Shown one piece after another: positions 20,253-31,923 of a stretch of 33,093 nt of DNA (position 1 is its first letter; the number at the start of each line of letters is the position of its first letter). The DNA is from Rhizophagus sp. LPA8_4_AMF (taxonomy: Eukaryota > Glomeromycota > Glomeromycetes > Glomerales > Glomeraceae), in NCBI GenBank assembly GCA_021464525.1, contig JADRCO010000471.1, forward strand, positions 1 through 33,093, written 5' to 3'. The notes beneath the pieces are model-generated. The model made no database searches. It was given only the letters and a program-made list of their open reading frames with translations, and had not been told where the DNA came from. The position numbers and the translations under genes were made by a program.

Positions 20253-21855
20253 TTGACTTGGAAAAATGATATTTCGTGAAGTGGTTGGCATAGGTAAAGT
20301 TATTATGTTCGTTTATGAGTGAAAGATGATTTAAGAAAATTTGAAATATTTAATTAACGGCGAGCTTAAAGTATTTCTTCCTTTATTTTTTTTGTAAGAT
20401 TTTGGAACCACATGTTCGGTAACTAACATTCTTAATAATATTCAAGTTTTTGTTTTGTACAGTATTAATAAACGATATTCATTTGAACAATAATACACCA
20501 ATAATAATATAGGGATTTGCTTATTCAGTTGTTAAACAGGTCCTGGCAATGAAATTCAAACAAATAAAGGCGGGGATGGTTTTACTGGTCAATATAAGAC
20601 GAATACTATTCCCGAATATGACAAAGAATTTGACAAAGTAAAAAAGTGGGGAAACCAACCTTCTCTAAGGGAACGATATTTAAAAACTAAAAATCTAGTT
20701 AACTATAAAAAATGCTATTACTACTCATTATCTTAGAGAAATGAAAAAGATAATATTAACAAATATTAATTAAATTAAACCTCAACCGAATTAAATATGT
20801 ATTTATAGTTTGTAAAAAAATGTAGAGACCTAGTAGAGGATGTGAAGCTTTATGAAAACATTCTTTGATCCTTAGCATTCCTGCTGTGTATTCAAGGAAA
20901 GAATTGGCAATAATAAGAGAATGTGCATTTAAAGCCGATTTAATTAAAGAAGAAAACTCCTAATATTTGTAATTTATTATATATTCCAATTAATTGTCGC
21001 ATTTAAAAAATGAATTTAAATTATTTTTTTTTTTTAATTAGTAGTAGATGAAGCTGCTGCAATCTATTGTATGAAAATTTATCTGGAAAGCCGCGTAATA
21101 GGAAGTAAGTATTGCACTATTGTAGTTATTTCAAATTACAGTAGTTTGTTACGATAAAAAAATTTTTTTTTGTTAAATAATATAATTAGTAACTTTCATG
21201 ATCGGAAGTGATACAATAGATTTAACCACGCGTAAACTCGTTGGGAAAAATAAGTTACGACATGATCCGTGGTTATTGTGGAAGTTCATTTATTGATGAA
21301 GCATTCCTTAAATACAGTATATAAGAAGTATAATAGGAAATTCAACAATTGAAAAACTAAGAGAAATCAACAACATATGGTTGATAATTTCTGTCGCATA
21401 AATTTCCTTTTATTGGCGTAAATACATATTTTTAATACGAGCTAGATGTTTTAAATGTTATAAGAGTTCTTAAGAAATACGTTAATGGAGAGACTAAAAA
21501 CCGATGGATGAAAATAAATGGTTGATCGAAATTGAATTTGAAGAAATAAAATCAATGTTTGATCCTTTTGTTGAAAAATCCTTAAAATGAAAGGAACTCA
21601 ACTTGATAATTATGTCAGTTATGTATCTGGTTGTTGAAAAATAGAATTGAATAAAATTTTAAAAATCTAGTAAAAACTATCGTCGTTCCCAAAGATAAGA
21701 TTCCGTTGTAGAACAGCATTATATTGACTAATATGAAAATAGCAAAGACGTAAGATTCGTATTAAAGAATCGAAAACTCAATTTTACATATGGAATTAAA
21801 GTGTTGAGGTGGTTTAGAAATGGCGATGTATCAGAACGAATAACAACCGGTGGGA
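20253..21855 (+). pseudogene. Decayed HSPA12-like Hsp70 copy A, 3'-truncated
   Basis: All six exon remnants are identifiable, at about 20253-20293, 20399-20418 (micro-exon, DFGTTCS), 20513-20740, 20809-20960, 21042-21104 and 21190-21855. The start ATG is lost and exon 1 has a frameshift. Exon 3 carries TAA in place of a Tyr codon and lacks the segment for EPKSVGLFKL...GKL. In exon 6 the DCGGGT motif has become GS-DT. The last exon stops abruptly at 21855 after a TTYGIKVLRWF-like stretch, where promoter-region sequence of the next unit begins. It is closest to the intact minus-strand gene. Confidence 0.8.
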
Positions 21856-23433
21856 CAATTCTATTATGATTTGTAATTTTTAAATATTCGTGCGAATTTT
21901 AAAATATCAGTATCAGATTTTCCAAAGCGGGAACAATAACCTTAAATGTCATGTGATTTTGCTTAACCTTTTGCTATCCAGCTTATGATTATCATTCATA
22001 CTCCATTAGAAGTGACGAGAACCATAGATCATTGGTTTTTAAAAGTCATTCTTTAGTTAATTAATGAAGTACATTATTCATAATGAATGCATAATTTAAT
22101 TTTAAATGAAAATTAACCCAGGTTATACTTCGTATAGTTTATCTGTATTCCCGCAGTTTTCTTATGCAGATTTCATATTTCTCCGGGCAAAATATAATCA
22201 GTTAAAATTCATTATTTCGGGAACAATAAGGTTCAAAAAAATTTATTTTTCCTGAATTTGATAACTTTCTTTTTTGATGATAAAGTAAAAGGTTTTTGAT
22301 TGAGCGAACATTGACTAAACAGTTCGATGTGATTCTATCTAGTTCTGTTCAGTATTTCAGTTCATATAATCTCTGACTCGGCTGTAAACAGTAGTGCTAT
22401 GGTCTATGGAATACAAAACCGCGATAATATTGGTTAATAAGCATTAAGGAATACTATTTGATATGCACATGTAAACCTTTATGGTACTTTAATTAATACG
22501 TAATCACGCACAGAATTATCCAATTACTATGGTGTAGTTATAGAAATTAATAATTATATACTTCGAAGTGTATGGATAAGCTTTTGCAAAATATTTATGT
22601 CTGTAAAGTACGTGTTATTTTATAAAAAATCATTCGAGATTTTTCAAAGATTCAAAAGGGAACCTAATTGTGCTAAAATTCATTGAAAGTCATTAATGAA
22701 TGGACCTTGCACGATTCATTTCCAGTATAGTAAAGATGATTGATTACCTGCCAATCTTTCCCAAAAAATGATCTGAAGTTTCACTGGTGCAACGAACAAG
22801 TGGAGGGTTAATCATACAATACAATTGTATCAATTTGGGACTGAAGGTATACATAATCAGCGTCCATCACTCCATCTAAATCTCTCGTTGATTCTATTTT
22901 AGTAATTTCTTGTCTATATCAACATTGATCTAATATGCCATCACATGTAGGTCAGTGATAATAGTTTCGGCCACATTGTTTCCGATTTCGAATATTATAG
23001 TTGCAGTATCACATTCAAATGATTTAATGAACAGAACAGGACTTCAAAGAAGCGAGATTTGTGTTTCCTGAATCCTGATAAGAAACTCATATTTAAAAAA
23101 AAAAAATTTAAAGAATTTAAAGGCAAATTTATATACAATCTTCATTAATCATTGACCAAAATATATAAAAACAGGTCATTAATTGACCAAAATGTAAGTT
23201 TGATCAACGATACTAATGTTGTACGGACGTATAAACAATCAAAAATGTAATAGAATTGTATTTTGTGCTACTTCCCTAATTAAATAAACTTTATCCGATC
23301 AAGTTTCAATGAATTAATAAAATAATAAATATAAACCCTTAATAGCTTAAGCCTTAATGTGATTTATTATCACAAATAAATTCTTCTAATTGAATTAAAG
23401 ATTTTTTTAAATTTATTTCTTTTTTTTTATGAA
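21856..23433. other. Second copy of the upstream region
   Basis: From CAATTCTATT at 21856 this sequence aligns with 15758 onward, up to the ATG of the intact plus-strand gene at 23434. It lacks about 115 bases present near 16436 and has a private segment of about 140 bases (around 23090-23220) containing two ATTGACCAAAAT units. No gene is supported. The conserved promoter block occupies about 23270-23433, with a TATA-like site at 23324-23336. Confidence 0.7.
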
Positions 23434-25565
23434 ATGTCTCAGATGAATGAGAAGAGAAATAAAAATGTTCATGATATTCGCGTAGTGGTTGGTTTAGGTA
23501 CAGTAATCATGTACTATATTTGATTGAGAAATACTGGATTAAAATAATAAAATATTTAACGCATTTCTTATCTCTCCCTATTATAAAAAAAAAGATTTTG
23601 GGACATCCTATTCGGTACTTTTAAATTCTTCGAATATCTTAAATTTTAGCTTTTTTGTTATAATTTACAAAATTTTCGTTTGATAGGGATTTGCTTATTG
23701 TCATACTGCTTCTGCTAACCAAGATGTTTGTACAAATAGAGAATGGAGTGGATATTCTGGTCGTTTTAAAACAAATACAGTTCTTCAATATGATGATAAT
23801 TTTGAAAAAGTGACAGAATGGGGAAAACTAGCATTTGCTAAAAAAGCCGAAAGAAAAAATAAGAATGAAGTTGAACCTAAATCTGTTGGATTATTTAAAT
23901 TATATTTAGGAAGTTTTGGAAAATTAGATGACGATTTAAAACCAAAAATTCCGGTCGACTATAAAAAAGCTATTGCCGATTATCTAAAAGAAATGGGAAA
24001 GGTAAAATCTAACATTTTTATATATTAGCAGAATTAAATTTTAATAATTTTTGTCTTTTGTTTTGCCTTTTAGTTAATAAAAGATAGAATAAGTAAACAT
24101 TGGCCGGATGTGAATTTTTATGAGAATGTTCTTTTAGTAATTAGTGTTCCCGCGGATTATTCAAAGAAAGAATTGGCGATAATGAGAGAATGTTCACTTG
24201 AAGCTGAATTAATTTGTAAAGAAAATATTGAATATTTACAATTCACTACGGAACGTAAGTAAATTGATTATACAAATTTATATTATTTGACCATCCATAT
24301 TTTTTTTAATTTCATCTCATTCTTTTTAGCCGAAGCTGCAGCTATTTATTGTATGAAAAAATGTCTAGACGAATATTCTCTGGCTTCAATAGGAAGTAAG
24401 TATTGTAATCTATTAATAATAATTCGAATTAACTTTTAAGCTATTTTAAACCTTAAACTTTAAAAATGATTAAACAGCAACTTTTATGATTGTTGACTGT
24501 GGAGGTGGCACAGTAGATTTGACAACACGTAAACTTGTGGGTGAAGATCAATTAAGCGAAGTTACAGAGAGAATCGGTGATTATTGTGGAAGTTCATTTA
24601 TCGACGAAGCGTTCCTCAAACATTTGGGTAGTATAGTGGGAAATTCAACAATTGACGAACTACGAGATAAGAAGAGCAAGTCATTACAATATATGGTTCA
24701 ACATTTTTGTCGAAGAGCTAAATTTCAATTCACTGGCAAAGATACAAAATTTCAATATAAGTTAGATGTTTTAGATACCATTAAAGTTCTTAAAAAATTT
24801 GTTAATAACGAAACTAAAAAACTGATGGAAGACAATGATTGGGAGATTAAAATTGATTTCGAAAAAATAAAATCGATGTTTGATCCTCTCGTAAATAGAA
24901 TCCTTAAAATGATAGAAATTCAACTTAAAAATTGTCGAGATGAATGTTCAATTATGTTTTTGGTTGGAGGATTTGGTCAATCAGAATATTTGAAAAATAG
25001 AATTGAAGAAAAATTCAAGGATCAAGTAAAGATTATCGTCGTTTCTAAGGATCCTATTGCAGCAGTTGTTCGTGGAGCAACATTATATGGATTAAGTTTA
25101 AGTGATAAAATGAAAAATATGAAAATTAACGAGAATGTAAGATTTGTAATAAAGAATCGAAAACTCAATTATACGTATGGAATTAGAGTGTTGAAATGGT
25201 TTAAAAAAGGTGATCCACCAGAACGAGTAACACCCGATGGGTATATACATAAATTTCATCCGATAGCGAAAAGAGGAGATGTCGTCGAATTTGATGAAGA
25301 AATTCGTGTAGATAATTTATGTCCTGTTAATGAATTTCAAGAAAGTGCTACGTTTTATATTCATTATACAAAAGATAATGAAGAATATTGTGATAAAATG
25401 GAACTATTGGGAACTCTTAAAATTTACTTTTCGGATCGTGGACCTGATAGGAAAGTTAGTTTTGCATTGTCATTTGGTCAAATGGAAATACTTAAAGTCA
25501 CTGCAAGGAATGAAACGAATGGGCAGAATTATCTTGCCACTTTTGAAATTAAAAAGGAGCGTTAA
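23434..25565 (+). CDS. HSPA12-like Hsp70 ATPase, intact, six exons (577 aa)
   Basis: The exons are 23434-23497, 23595-23614, 23687-24001, 24074-24254, 24330-24395 and 24478-25565, with introns of 72-97 bp. All have GT-AG borders, and the phases sum to 577 codons plus TAA. ATP-site motifs are phosphate-1 DFGTSYSG (22-29), phosphate-2 VDCGGGTVDLT (221-231), GDYCGSSFIDEAF (about 249-261), adenosine-site FLVGGFGQSEYL (about 376-387) and IAAVVRGATLYG (about 409-420). The C-terminal ~150 residues (YGIRVLKWF..., FALSFGQME) match the beta-rich domain of HSPA12-type proteins, and there is no EEVD tail. It is expected to be a cytosolic ATP-binding chaperone-like protein; the substrate is unknown. This is the only intact plus-strand member in the tandem pair. 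Confidence 0.9.
23595..23614 (+). other. 20-nt micro-exon encoding the phosphate-1 loop
   Basis: Acceptor AAAG, donor GTACTT. With one base from exon 1 it encodes DFGTSYS. Exon 1 ends in phase 1 and exon 3 starts in phase 0, so skipping it gives GICLLSYCFC then stop. Confidence 0.87.
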
Positions 25566-26269
25566 TAAGGTTTAAATAATTACACGATTTATTGATAAGA
25601 TGTACAAATAAACTTTAAATTAACTTAACCCATGTTTGATTTGTCTCAAATATACTATAAATATCTTTATTAATTTTATATTATTATAAATCATCTGATG
25701 GAATACGACGCATGATAGTCCGATAACTACTATTTCAAGCTAATAATTTTTCACAAAATTGAAATGATTTCCTGATTTAACGGATTGAAAGAGCTTAAAG
25801 TTAATAAGGCGTAAATTGTACAATATTAGTTGCATCTTATTTTATTGAAACCAATACAATAATAATAATACCTTTTTTATAAAACAGAAACTTAAAACTT
25901 GCAAATAATTTAAAATATGTAACAAACAATTTCAAATTTAGGTCATCTGACCGATAATTTCGGTCAGACAATTCTCTCAAATTGTCCCGTTATTGTTTCC
26001 ATTTTTGGAAAGAAATTGTGATATTTTAGATTTTTATCACATTCAAATGGGAAAATGGGCAGGCAAAATAAGAATTTAATACACTCGATATTTGTGTAAT
26101 TTTGATAGAAACAATACAAAGAGATAAGGAACACAATAGAATTAATTGATTGTATTAAATTTAATAAACTTTTTCCGATTGTGGTTTATCTTATTTATCA
26201 ATATCACTTTTTAGGAAAAAATATTTACCAAAGTATTACTGATTAATTTTGATTTGTAAAAGTTTTTTT
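25566..26269. other. Intergenic spacer, second copy
   Basis: Aligned in part with 19590-20252. No gene is recognised. The 3' UTR of the intact Hsp70-like gene presumably lies at the left end, where AATAAA-like sequence (CAAATAAAC) occurs near 25606. Confidence 0.6.
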
Positions 26270-28165
26270 TTCTACATGACTTGAAAAATGATATTCGTAC
26301 AGTGGTTGTTATAGTTCAAGTTATTATGTTCGTTTATGAGTAAAGGATGATTTAAGAAAATTTTGAAATATTTAATTAACACGAGCTTGAAATATTTATT
26401 TTCTTTTAAGAATTTGGAACCACATATTCGGTAATTAACATACTTAATAATATTCAAGTTTTTGTTTCACCATTTCGAGTTATGGCGTACAGTATATTAA
26501 TAAACGATATTTCTTTGAACAACAATAATAATAATTTTTAAATATAGTATTGTTATACAGATCTTGGCAATGAAATTCAAACAAATAAAGATTGGAATGG
26601 TTCTACTGGATGAATACTGTTCTCGAATATGACAAAGAATTTAATAAAGTAAAAAAGTAGGAAAACCAGCATTTTCTAAAGGAACGTCATTTAAAACTAA
26701 AATTGCAGGTGATTAAAACAACTATTACTCATTATCTTATAGAAATGAGAAAGGATATATTAACAAAAATTAATTAAATTAAACCTCAACCGAATTAAAA
26801 TACTTATATAGATAGTATATATATTCTTTATAGTTTGCACGAAAAAAATAATTGAAAATGTGAAGGGCGTGAAGTTTCATGAAAACATTCTTTTGATCCT
26901 TAGTGTTCCTCAAAGATAGTATTGACAATAATGAGAGAATGCGTGATTAAAGAAAACTTTGAATATTGAATATTTACAATTTACTACGGAACGTATGTAT
27001 TCCAATTATAAATTAAAGTTATTAATTGTCGCATTTAAAAAATGATTCCATTCCAATTTTTTTTTTTTTTTTAATTAGCTGAAGCTGCTGCAATCTATGT
27101 ATGAAAAATTGTCGTAACTAGTTTAATCAAATTAGTTACGTTAAAACCAATTTTTTATTAAATTACTAGCAACTTTTATGATCGTTGACTGTGGAGGTGG
27201 TACAGACGTACTTTAGATTTGACCATGCGTAAACTCGTTGGAAAAATCAATTGGGTGAAGTTACAGTGTGAACCGGTGATTATTGTGAAAGTTCGTTTAT
27301 TGAAGAAGTTTTCCTGAAGAAGTTTTCCTTAAACATATAGGAAGTATAATTGGAAACTCAACTACAAGATAAAAAAAAGCAATCCCCACAACGTATGGTT
27401 GATCGTTTCTGACAAAAATACAGATTTTCAATACGAATTGAATGTTTTGGAGTTCTTAAGAAATATGTTAGTGAATAGACCAAAAAGCTGATGGATTAAA
27501 ATAAATGGTTGATCGAAATTGAATTTGAAGAAATAAAATCAATATTTGATCCTATTACTGAAAATCCTCAAAATTATAGGAACTCAACTTGATAGTTGTC
27601 GTGATGAATGTTCAATTACTATGTATTTGGTTGAAGGATTTGGTCAATCAGGATATTTGAAAAATAGAATTGAAAATCGAGTAAAACTATTGTCGTCCTG
27701 TCGTTGCGGCAATTGTTTCGTGGAACAACATTATATGAACAAGTTTATATGATAAACTCAATGTTATGAACAACAGCGAGAGCGTAAGACTCGTACTAAA
27801 GAATCGAAAACTCAACTTTATATATAGAATTAAAGTGTTGAGGTGGTGAGAATAACATTTGATGAGTGTATACATAAATTACATAAATTTCATTGATAGA
27901 TGATGACGTTGATAAAAAAATTTGTGCACATAATTTATGTCCTGTTGAAATGTCTCAGATTAGTGCTATATTTTTTTATTTATTTTTTACAAAAGATAAT
28001 GAAACAGAATATTGTGATGGAATGGAGTTATTAGTACTCTCAAGATCAAGATCGTGGACCTAATAGATGAGTTAGTTTTGTATTGTCATTTGGTCAAATG
28101 TAACTTACTAACAAATGGACAAAATTATTTTTGCTATTTTTGAAATTAACAAAGGGATTGCTTAA
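26270..28165 (+). pseudogene. Decayed HSPA12-like Hsp70 copy B
   Basis: Exon remnants run to the natural 3' end. Exon 1 lies near 26280-26315, with its donor changed to GTTC. The micro-exon at 26411-26430 keeps FGTTYS. Exon 3 lies near 26560-26750, exon 4 near 26837-26995 and exon 5 near 27078. Exon 6 runs from 27170 with a clear ACTAG acceptor and VDCGGGT, followed by an insertion and TAG. Many stops and shifts follow, until a match to the family C-terminus and stop near 28165. It shares with copy A the loss of the EPKSVGLFKL...GKL segment of exon 3, so the two were already dead before they were duplicated. A 68-codon open piece at 27546-27752 is only a fragment of exon 6. Confidence 0.8.
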
Positions 28166-28310
28166 GTTTGAATTATCATTTTATAAAGCAGTTATCCATT
28201 TTTTTATAATTCTATCTTTATTTGTAACTATATTTATATATACAATATATGTATATATATATAAAAGAAAGAAAAAAAAATCTAAAATATTAAACAAATA
28301 AAGTAAACCA
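28166..28310. other. Convergent 3' spacer with TA-rich tract
   Basis: This sits between the 3' end of decayed Hsp70 copy B and the 3' end of the minus-strand coiled-coil gene. A (TA)-rich run occupies about 28231-28263. Confidence 0.6.
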
Positions 28311-29750
28311 TTATTTTTTATTAATAAAAAAAGATTTAACAATTTTATTTATACCACCTTTACTGGTTTTATTAGTTTTATTGTTTTTGCTATCTATACT
28401 TTCTTTACTTTCTATACCTTTTTCTTCGTTAACTCCATTTTCATCATTTTCTTCTGACGAACTAGAATTATCATCACGAATAAAAACTTTTGCTGGAGTG
28501 TAAATTTGTAATTCTGTTGAGTAAGAGTTAGGATCCTTATAAATAAGAGGAAAAATACATATTTCAACAACTGCATTTTCAAGATCAACATCATCATCCC
28601 AGGATCCTGTCATTTGAATTGGATCAATTTTATCATTATTGTCAAACCATTTCCATTTCGCGATTGGTTCTTGAGTTTTAAGCCGGAAAAAAAATAATTT
28701 GACTACATCTCGAATAATTTCAGCGGCTAGCTCTTCACACTTTTTTTTCTTCTTATGATCCGATATTTCCCTATAAGATTCAATTTCATGATTGAATTGT
28801 TTCTTGAACTGACTGATGAATTTATGCTCGCTCTTTGCTTGTTTATCATTAATTATATCAGAAAATCCATGATTGCTTAATGCTGAATAAATTTGTTGTC
28901 TTATTTTAATTGGTACAGCCGAAGTAACTTTACCACTTTCAGAACGTGTTTTCGCGAATTTATCCGTTAGATTTATCAATTCATTCACTTTGAAATTAAT
29001 TTCGGATTCAAGTGATTGAGGTTCATCAGTATTATTAACATTCTCGAAATATTTAACTGCATTTTCATAAATGAATTCAACTACATGTCGTTGTAATAAT
29101 GCTTTAATGAGAGTAGTATCTTTAATTCGAGGTTTCATTACTAAATTACAATGATAATGAGCGAAAAGTTTATTTACTTTTTTATAATTAATCTTTGTCT
29201 TTGATCTTAAGTTGGTGACATAATCTTCCAACTTATCTTGTAAATGTTCAATATCTTCGTTTAACCTGACGGAATTATTCTTATCATCATCGCCCAATTG
29301 AAAATTTGTTGCAGCTCCAAGTGCAGATTGGTATTTTAATGCTTCAGCTTTCAAATTTGAATTAGTTTCTTCTAACTTTTTAATTTCACTATCTTTAACT
29401 TCAACTAATTGCACACTTTTTTCTATTTCATTTGTTTTTTCTTTAAGTTGTTGTTCAATTGTTTGATTCTGTGATGATAAAGAGTTAAACTTTTCTTGTA
29501 ATTCTTTACGAGAATGAAAAAGTATAATATATTCTGAAAATTCTGCGTTGATTTTTTGATTATTAATTAAATTATTTATTTCTTCAATTTCTTCTTTTAG
29601 TTTCTTGTTTTCTTTACTAATTGACTCGGTCTTTTCGTAATATTCACGAATAAGAGTTATAGCATCTGAAACATTTTTATTTTCAAAATTTTCAAAATTG
29701 GTAGATTCTTCAATGAAATTTGAATTCTTAGTTTTTACTTTGATTGACAT
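28311..29750 (-). CDS. Single-exon coiled-coil protein of unknown family (479 aa)
   Basis: One uninterrupted frame of 479 codons, long for this AT-rich DNA, so very likely a real gene. Residues about 25-200 are rich in E, K, L and N with coiled-coil character (ISKENKKLKEEIEEINNLI and following). A globular-looking middle follows, with INYKKVNKLFAHYHCNLVM and HVVEFIYENAVKYFENV (about 200-260). Then comes a region with KKKKKCEELAAEIIRDVVKL and a tryptophan-containing segment WKWFDNNDKIDPIQMTGSWD. The tail has an acidic Ser/Glu run (DDNSSSSEENDENG) and a lysine-rich end (KSFFINKK). No signal peptide or membrane span is seen. The function is not recognised; cytoskeletal or scaffold roles would be guesses. 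The ATG is the first in frame after T-rich sequence. Confidence 0.8.
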   Translation of the reverse strand: MSIKVKTKNSNFIEESTNFENFENKNVSDAITLIREYYEKTESISKENKKLKEEIEEINNLINNQKINAEFSEYIILFHSRKELQEKFNSLSSQNQTIEQQLKEKTNEIEKSVQLVEVKDSEIKKLEETNSNLKAEALKYQSALGAATNFQLGDDDKNNSVRLNEDIEHLQDKLEDYVTNLRSKTKINYKKVNKLFAHYHCNLVMKPRIKDTTLIKALLQRHVVEFIYENAVKYFENVNNTDEPQSLESEINFKVNELINLTDKFAKTRSESGKVTSAVPIKIRQQIYSALSNHGFSDIINDKQAKSEHKFISQFKKQFNHEIESYREISDHKKKKKCEELAAEIIRDVVKLFFFRLKTQEPIAKWKWFDNNDKIDPIQMTGSWDDDVDLENAVVEICIFPLIYKDPNSYSTELQIYTPAKVFIRDDNSSSSEENDENGVNEEKGIESKESIDSKNNKTNKTSKGGINKIVKSFFINKK

Positions 29751-29804
29751 ATTTTATTTTTTTTTTCCCTCTTTTTTTTTTTAAAAAAAAAAGTCAGACT
29801 TTGA

Positions 29805-29831
29805 TGAGTATTTAAGTATAAAAAGAAGGGG
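29805..29831 (-). promoter_or_regulatory. TATA-like box and CCCCT element
   Basis: Read on the minus strand, CCCCTTCTTTTTATACTTAA lies about 60-80 bases upstream of the ATG of the 479-aa gene. It holds a TATA-like TTTATACTTAAATA and a CCCCT pentamer, which matches the fungal stress-response element known from yeast. A single pentamer is weak evidence of stress control. Confidence 0.4.
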
Positions 29832-31560
29832 ATAATTAAGAATATTGTTTATAGCTTAATGTAGCACAAATAAACATTTCTTCATAGAATAGATAGTTAT
29901 CATCACAAAGGCGTAATTTGCCAATGAGAGCTACTTATTCCATTTGTGTACTATATATATTGTAATTCAAAAAACTTCATGTATTTTTGTTTGACCAAAT
30001 GCATGAACAGTGATTCAATTTATTTCGCAACAGTTCGGCCAGGTTTTAAAACATTTATTACGTAAAATAATATTATTTGCAAATTAATTTAATATAGTCG
30101 ACAACAAACATGCTGATCACGTGATATCAAATTTCTTATAAAGAACCGGCCAATCAAATTTTTCACTAAAGGACTTAATTGTATTCAAATTAAGTTATAA
30201 AAGACTGAAATAAGAAAAATTTTCATTTAGACGCTTGGAGCGGTCAAATTTAGTATTTTTTTTCCCCTTTTGATTTAAAGATATATTTAATATTTAAATT
30301 AATTAAATCATAATTTGCGCATTAGTTTGAAATTGACATGTGATTATTTAAAAATTTTTCTCATATTATATTTAGTGTCATTTATTAGCAAATTTAACCT
30401 TTATACAAGGCTGAAATTAAGAGTATTTTTGGAATTGGGAAATAACGTAACCGGATATATCCGGATAAATATATTATTGTTATTTAAATAAATAAATTTT
30501 AATTTTTTTTTTTTGCTACAAAATAAAATTACAATCGAACAAAGTCGCACAGACCAGCTGAAATTTATTAATAATAATAATTAATCCCAATCCAAAACTT
30601 AAATATAAATTATTGCGGGTGCAAAACTTTGTAAAATAATCATGCAGTAAAATTAATGCGATTATTTGCTATTATTAATCATAGAATTCTGCAAACTACA
30701 ATCATTTAGAACTCTTTTACATAAGGTTTTCTTTTTTTTCTCGTTAACAATTATCAAAAAATAATAATAATATCACAATCACAAAATATGACGTAAAATT
30801 TACTCTTCCTTTTCTTTGTTCATACAAAAAAGAAATAATCCGTTGTCAATTAACAATACATGTGTGATTTTCTTTATGTGTGTCTTTTAACGGATAGTTT
30901 CTTTTTGCACTATAAAGAAAATATTACTACAAAGAAAATACTGGAAATATTATTTACAATAAATGAAATATTGACATAAAGGAAATATGGAAATACTTGA
31001 AATATTCCTATTGGAAATGCGTATGATTAAAAACTTTAAACAATGTATTTACTTATTGGCCAGTATATTAGTATATTAGGATCATGTTGATTTTATGGAT
31101 TGATATTTTTTGTGAATGCATGGCAGAAACTATTAATTTAAATAAATTTGCCAACGACAATGCGCAGCATACTAGCAATGATCTGGGTTACACCAAATTT
31201 GATTTTTAGATTTAATATAATACGATTATTAAACTTTGTTTCACCCCTTTGTCCTTACGTTACTTTAATAATGGCTTTCGTTGGGGAACTTTGAGTAGGA
31301 GAAGAAGAGTCCTTGTTTCATCCCTTTTTTCTTACGCTATTTTTAATAATGATTTTATGTAAAAGTTGTAATATTTACAGATATTGTATATCATACTAAA
31401 TGGAGTTAAAAAAAAATTTCTAAAATTAGTTGCCAATGCTATATACACAAAAAATTAGACTTAGTTATCTTTTTGAAATCGAATACGTACTGTATGTACT
31501 GTACGATCATTATATTTGAGAAATTTCGTGTGAATTTTTCTTGATACATATTTTATTCAT
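29832..31560. other. Gene-poor AT-rich stretch
   Basis: No supported gene. A palindromic ATCACGTGAT E-box-like site lies near 30116-30125. Near 31236-31270 and 31320-31356 a short direct repeat (CTTACGTTACTTTAATAATGG against CTTACGCTATTTTTAATAATG) is present. Confidence 0.5.
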
Positions 31561-31919
31561 GTTACTCTTCAGGAATAATTTCTTCTACATTTTTAAGAAC
31601 CTCAGTTTGTCCTTTTTACTGAAAATATGAGAAAAATAATAATTAGCAAAAAATGCTTTCATGAATATCAATCATGAAACGTAATGATGGCGCATAGTCG
31701 ATCACTAGATACTCCAAAGTCAACCGATCACTGACTAAAGAACAACCATCACTGGTTCAGTCGATCAACTGAATACCCTTGGTCAACCCTATAAAAACGT
31801 AATGATAGCGCCTAGCGATTACTTTTTCCATATTATACTAAGGAGCCCAACTATCATGATATCATCACTCGGGTCAGCAGATTACCAAACCAATGTTTGC
31901 ACCTAGCCGATCATTCTTC
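31561..31919. repeat. Dispersed GATCA-rich repeat, copy 1
   Basis: CAGGAATAATTTCTTC near 31571, ATGCTTTCAT near 31653, and the run of CGATCACT, ACTCCAAA and GATCATTAACTAAG-like units recur in the same order from 32791 to the window end. AACGTAATGATAGCGCCTAG-like units also repeat within each copy. The repeat is interrupted by the LTR at 31924 and resumes at 32608. Its class is unknown. Confidence 0.65.
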
Positions 31920-31923
31920 ATAT

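Noticed and set aside
27546..27752. 68-codon frame with IGTQLDSCRDECS and GFGQSGYLKNRIE
   Set aside because: This is a surviving fragment of exon 6 in decayed Hsp70 copy B, not a separate gene.
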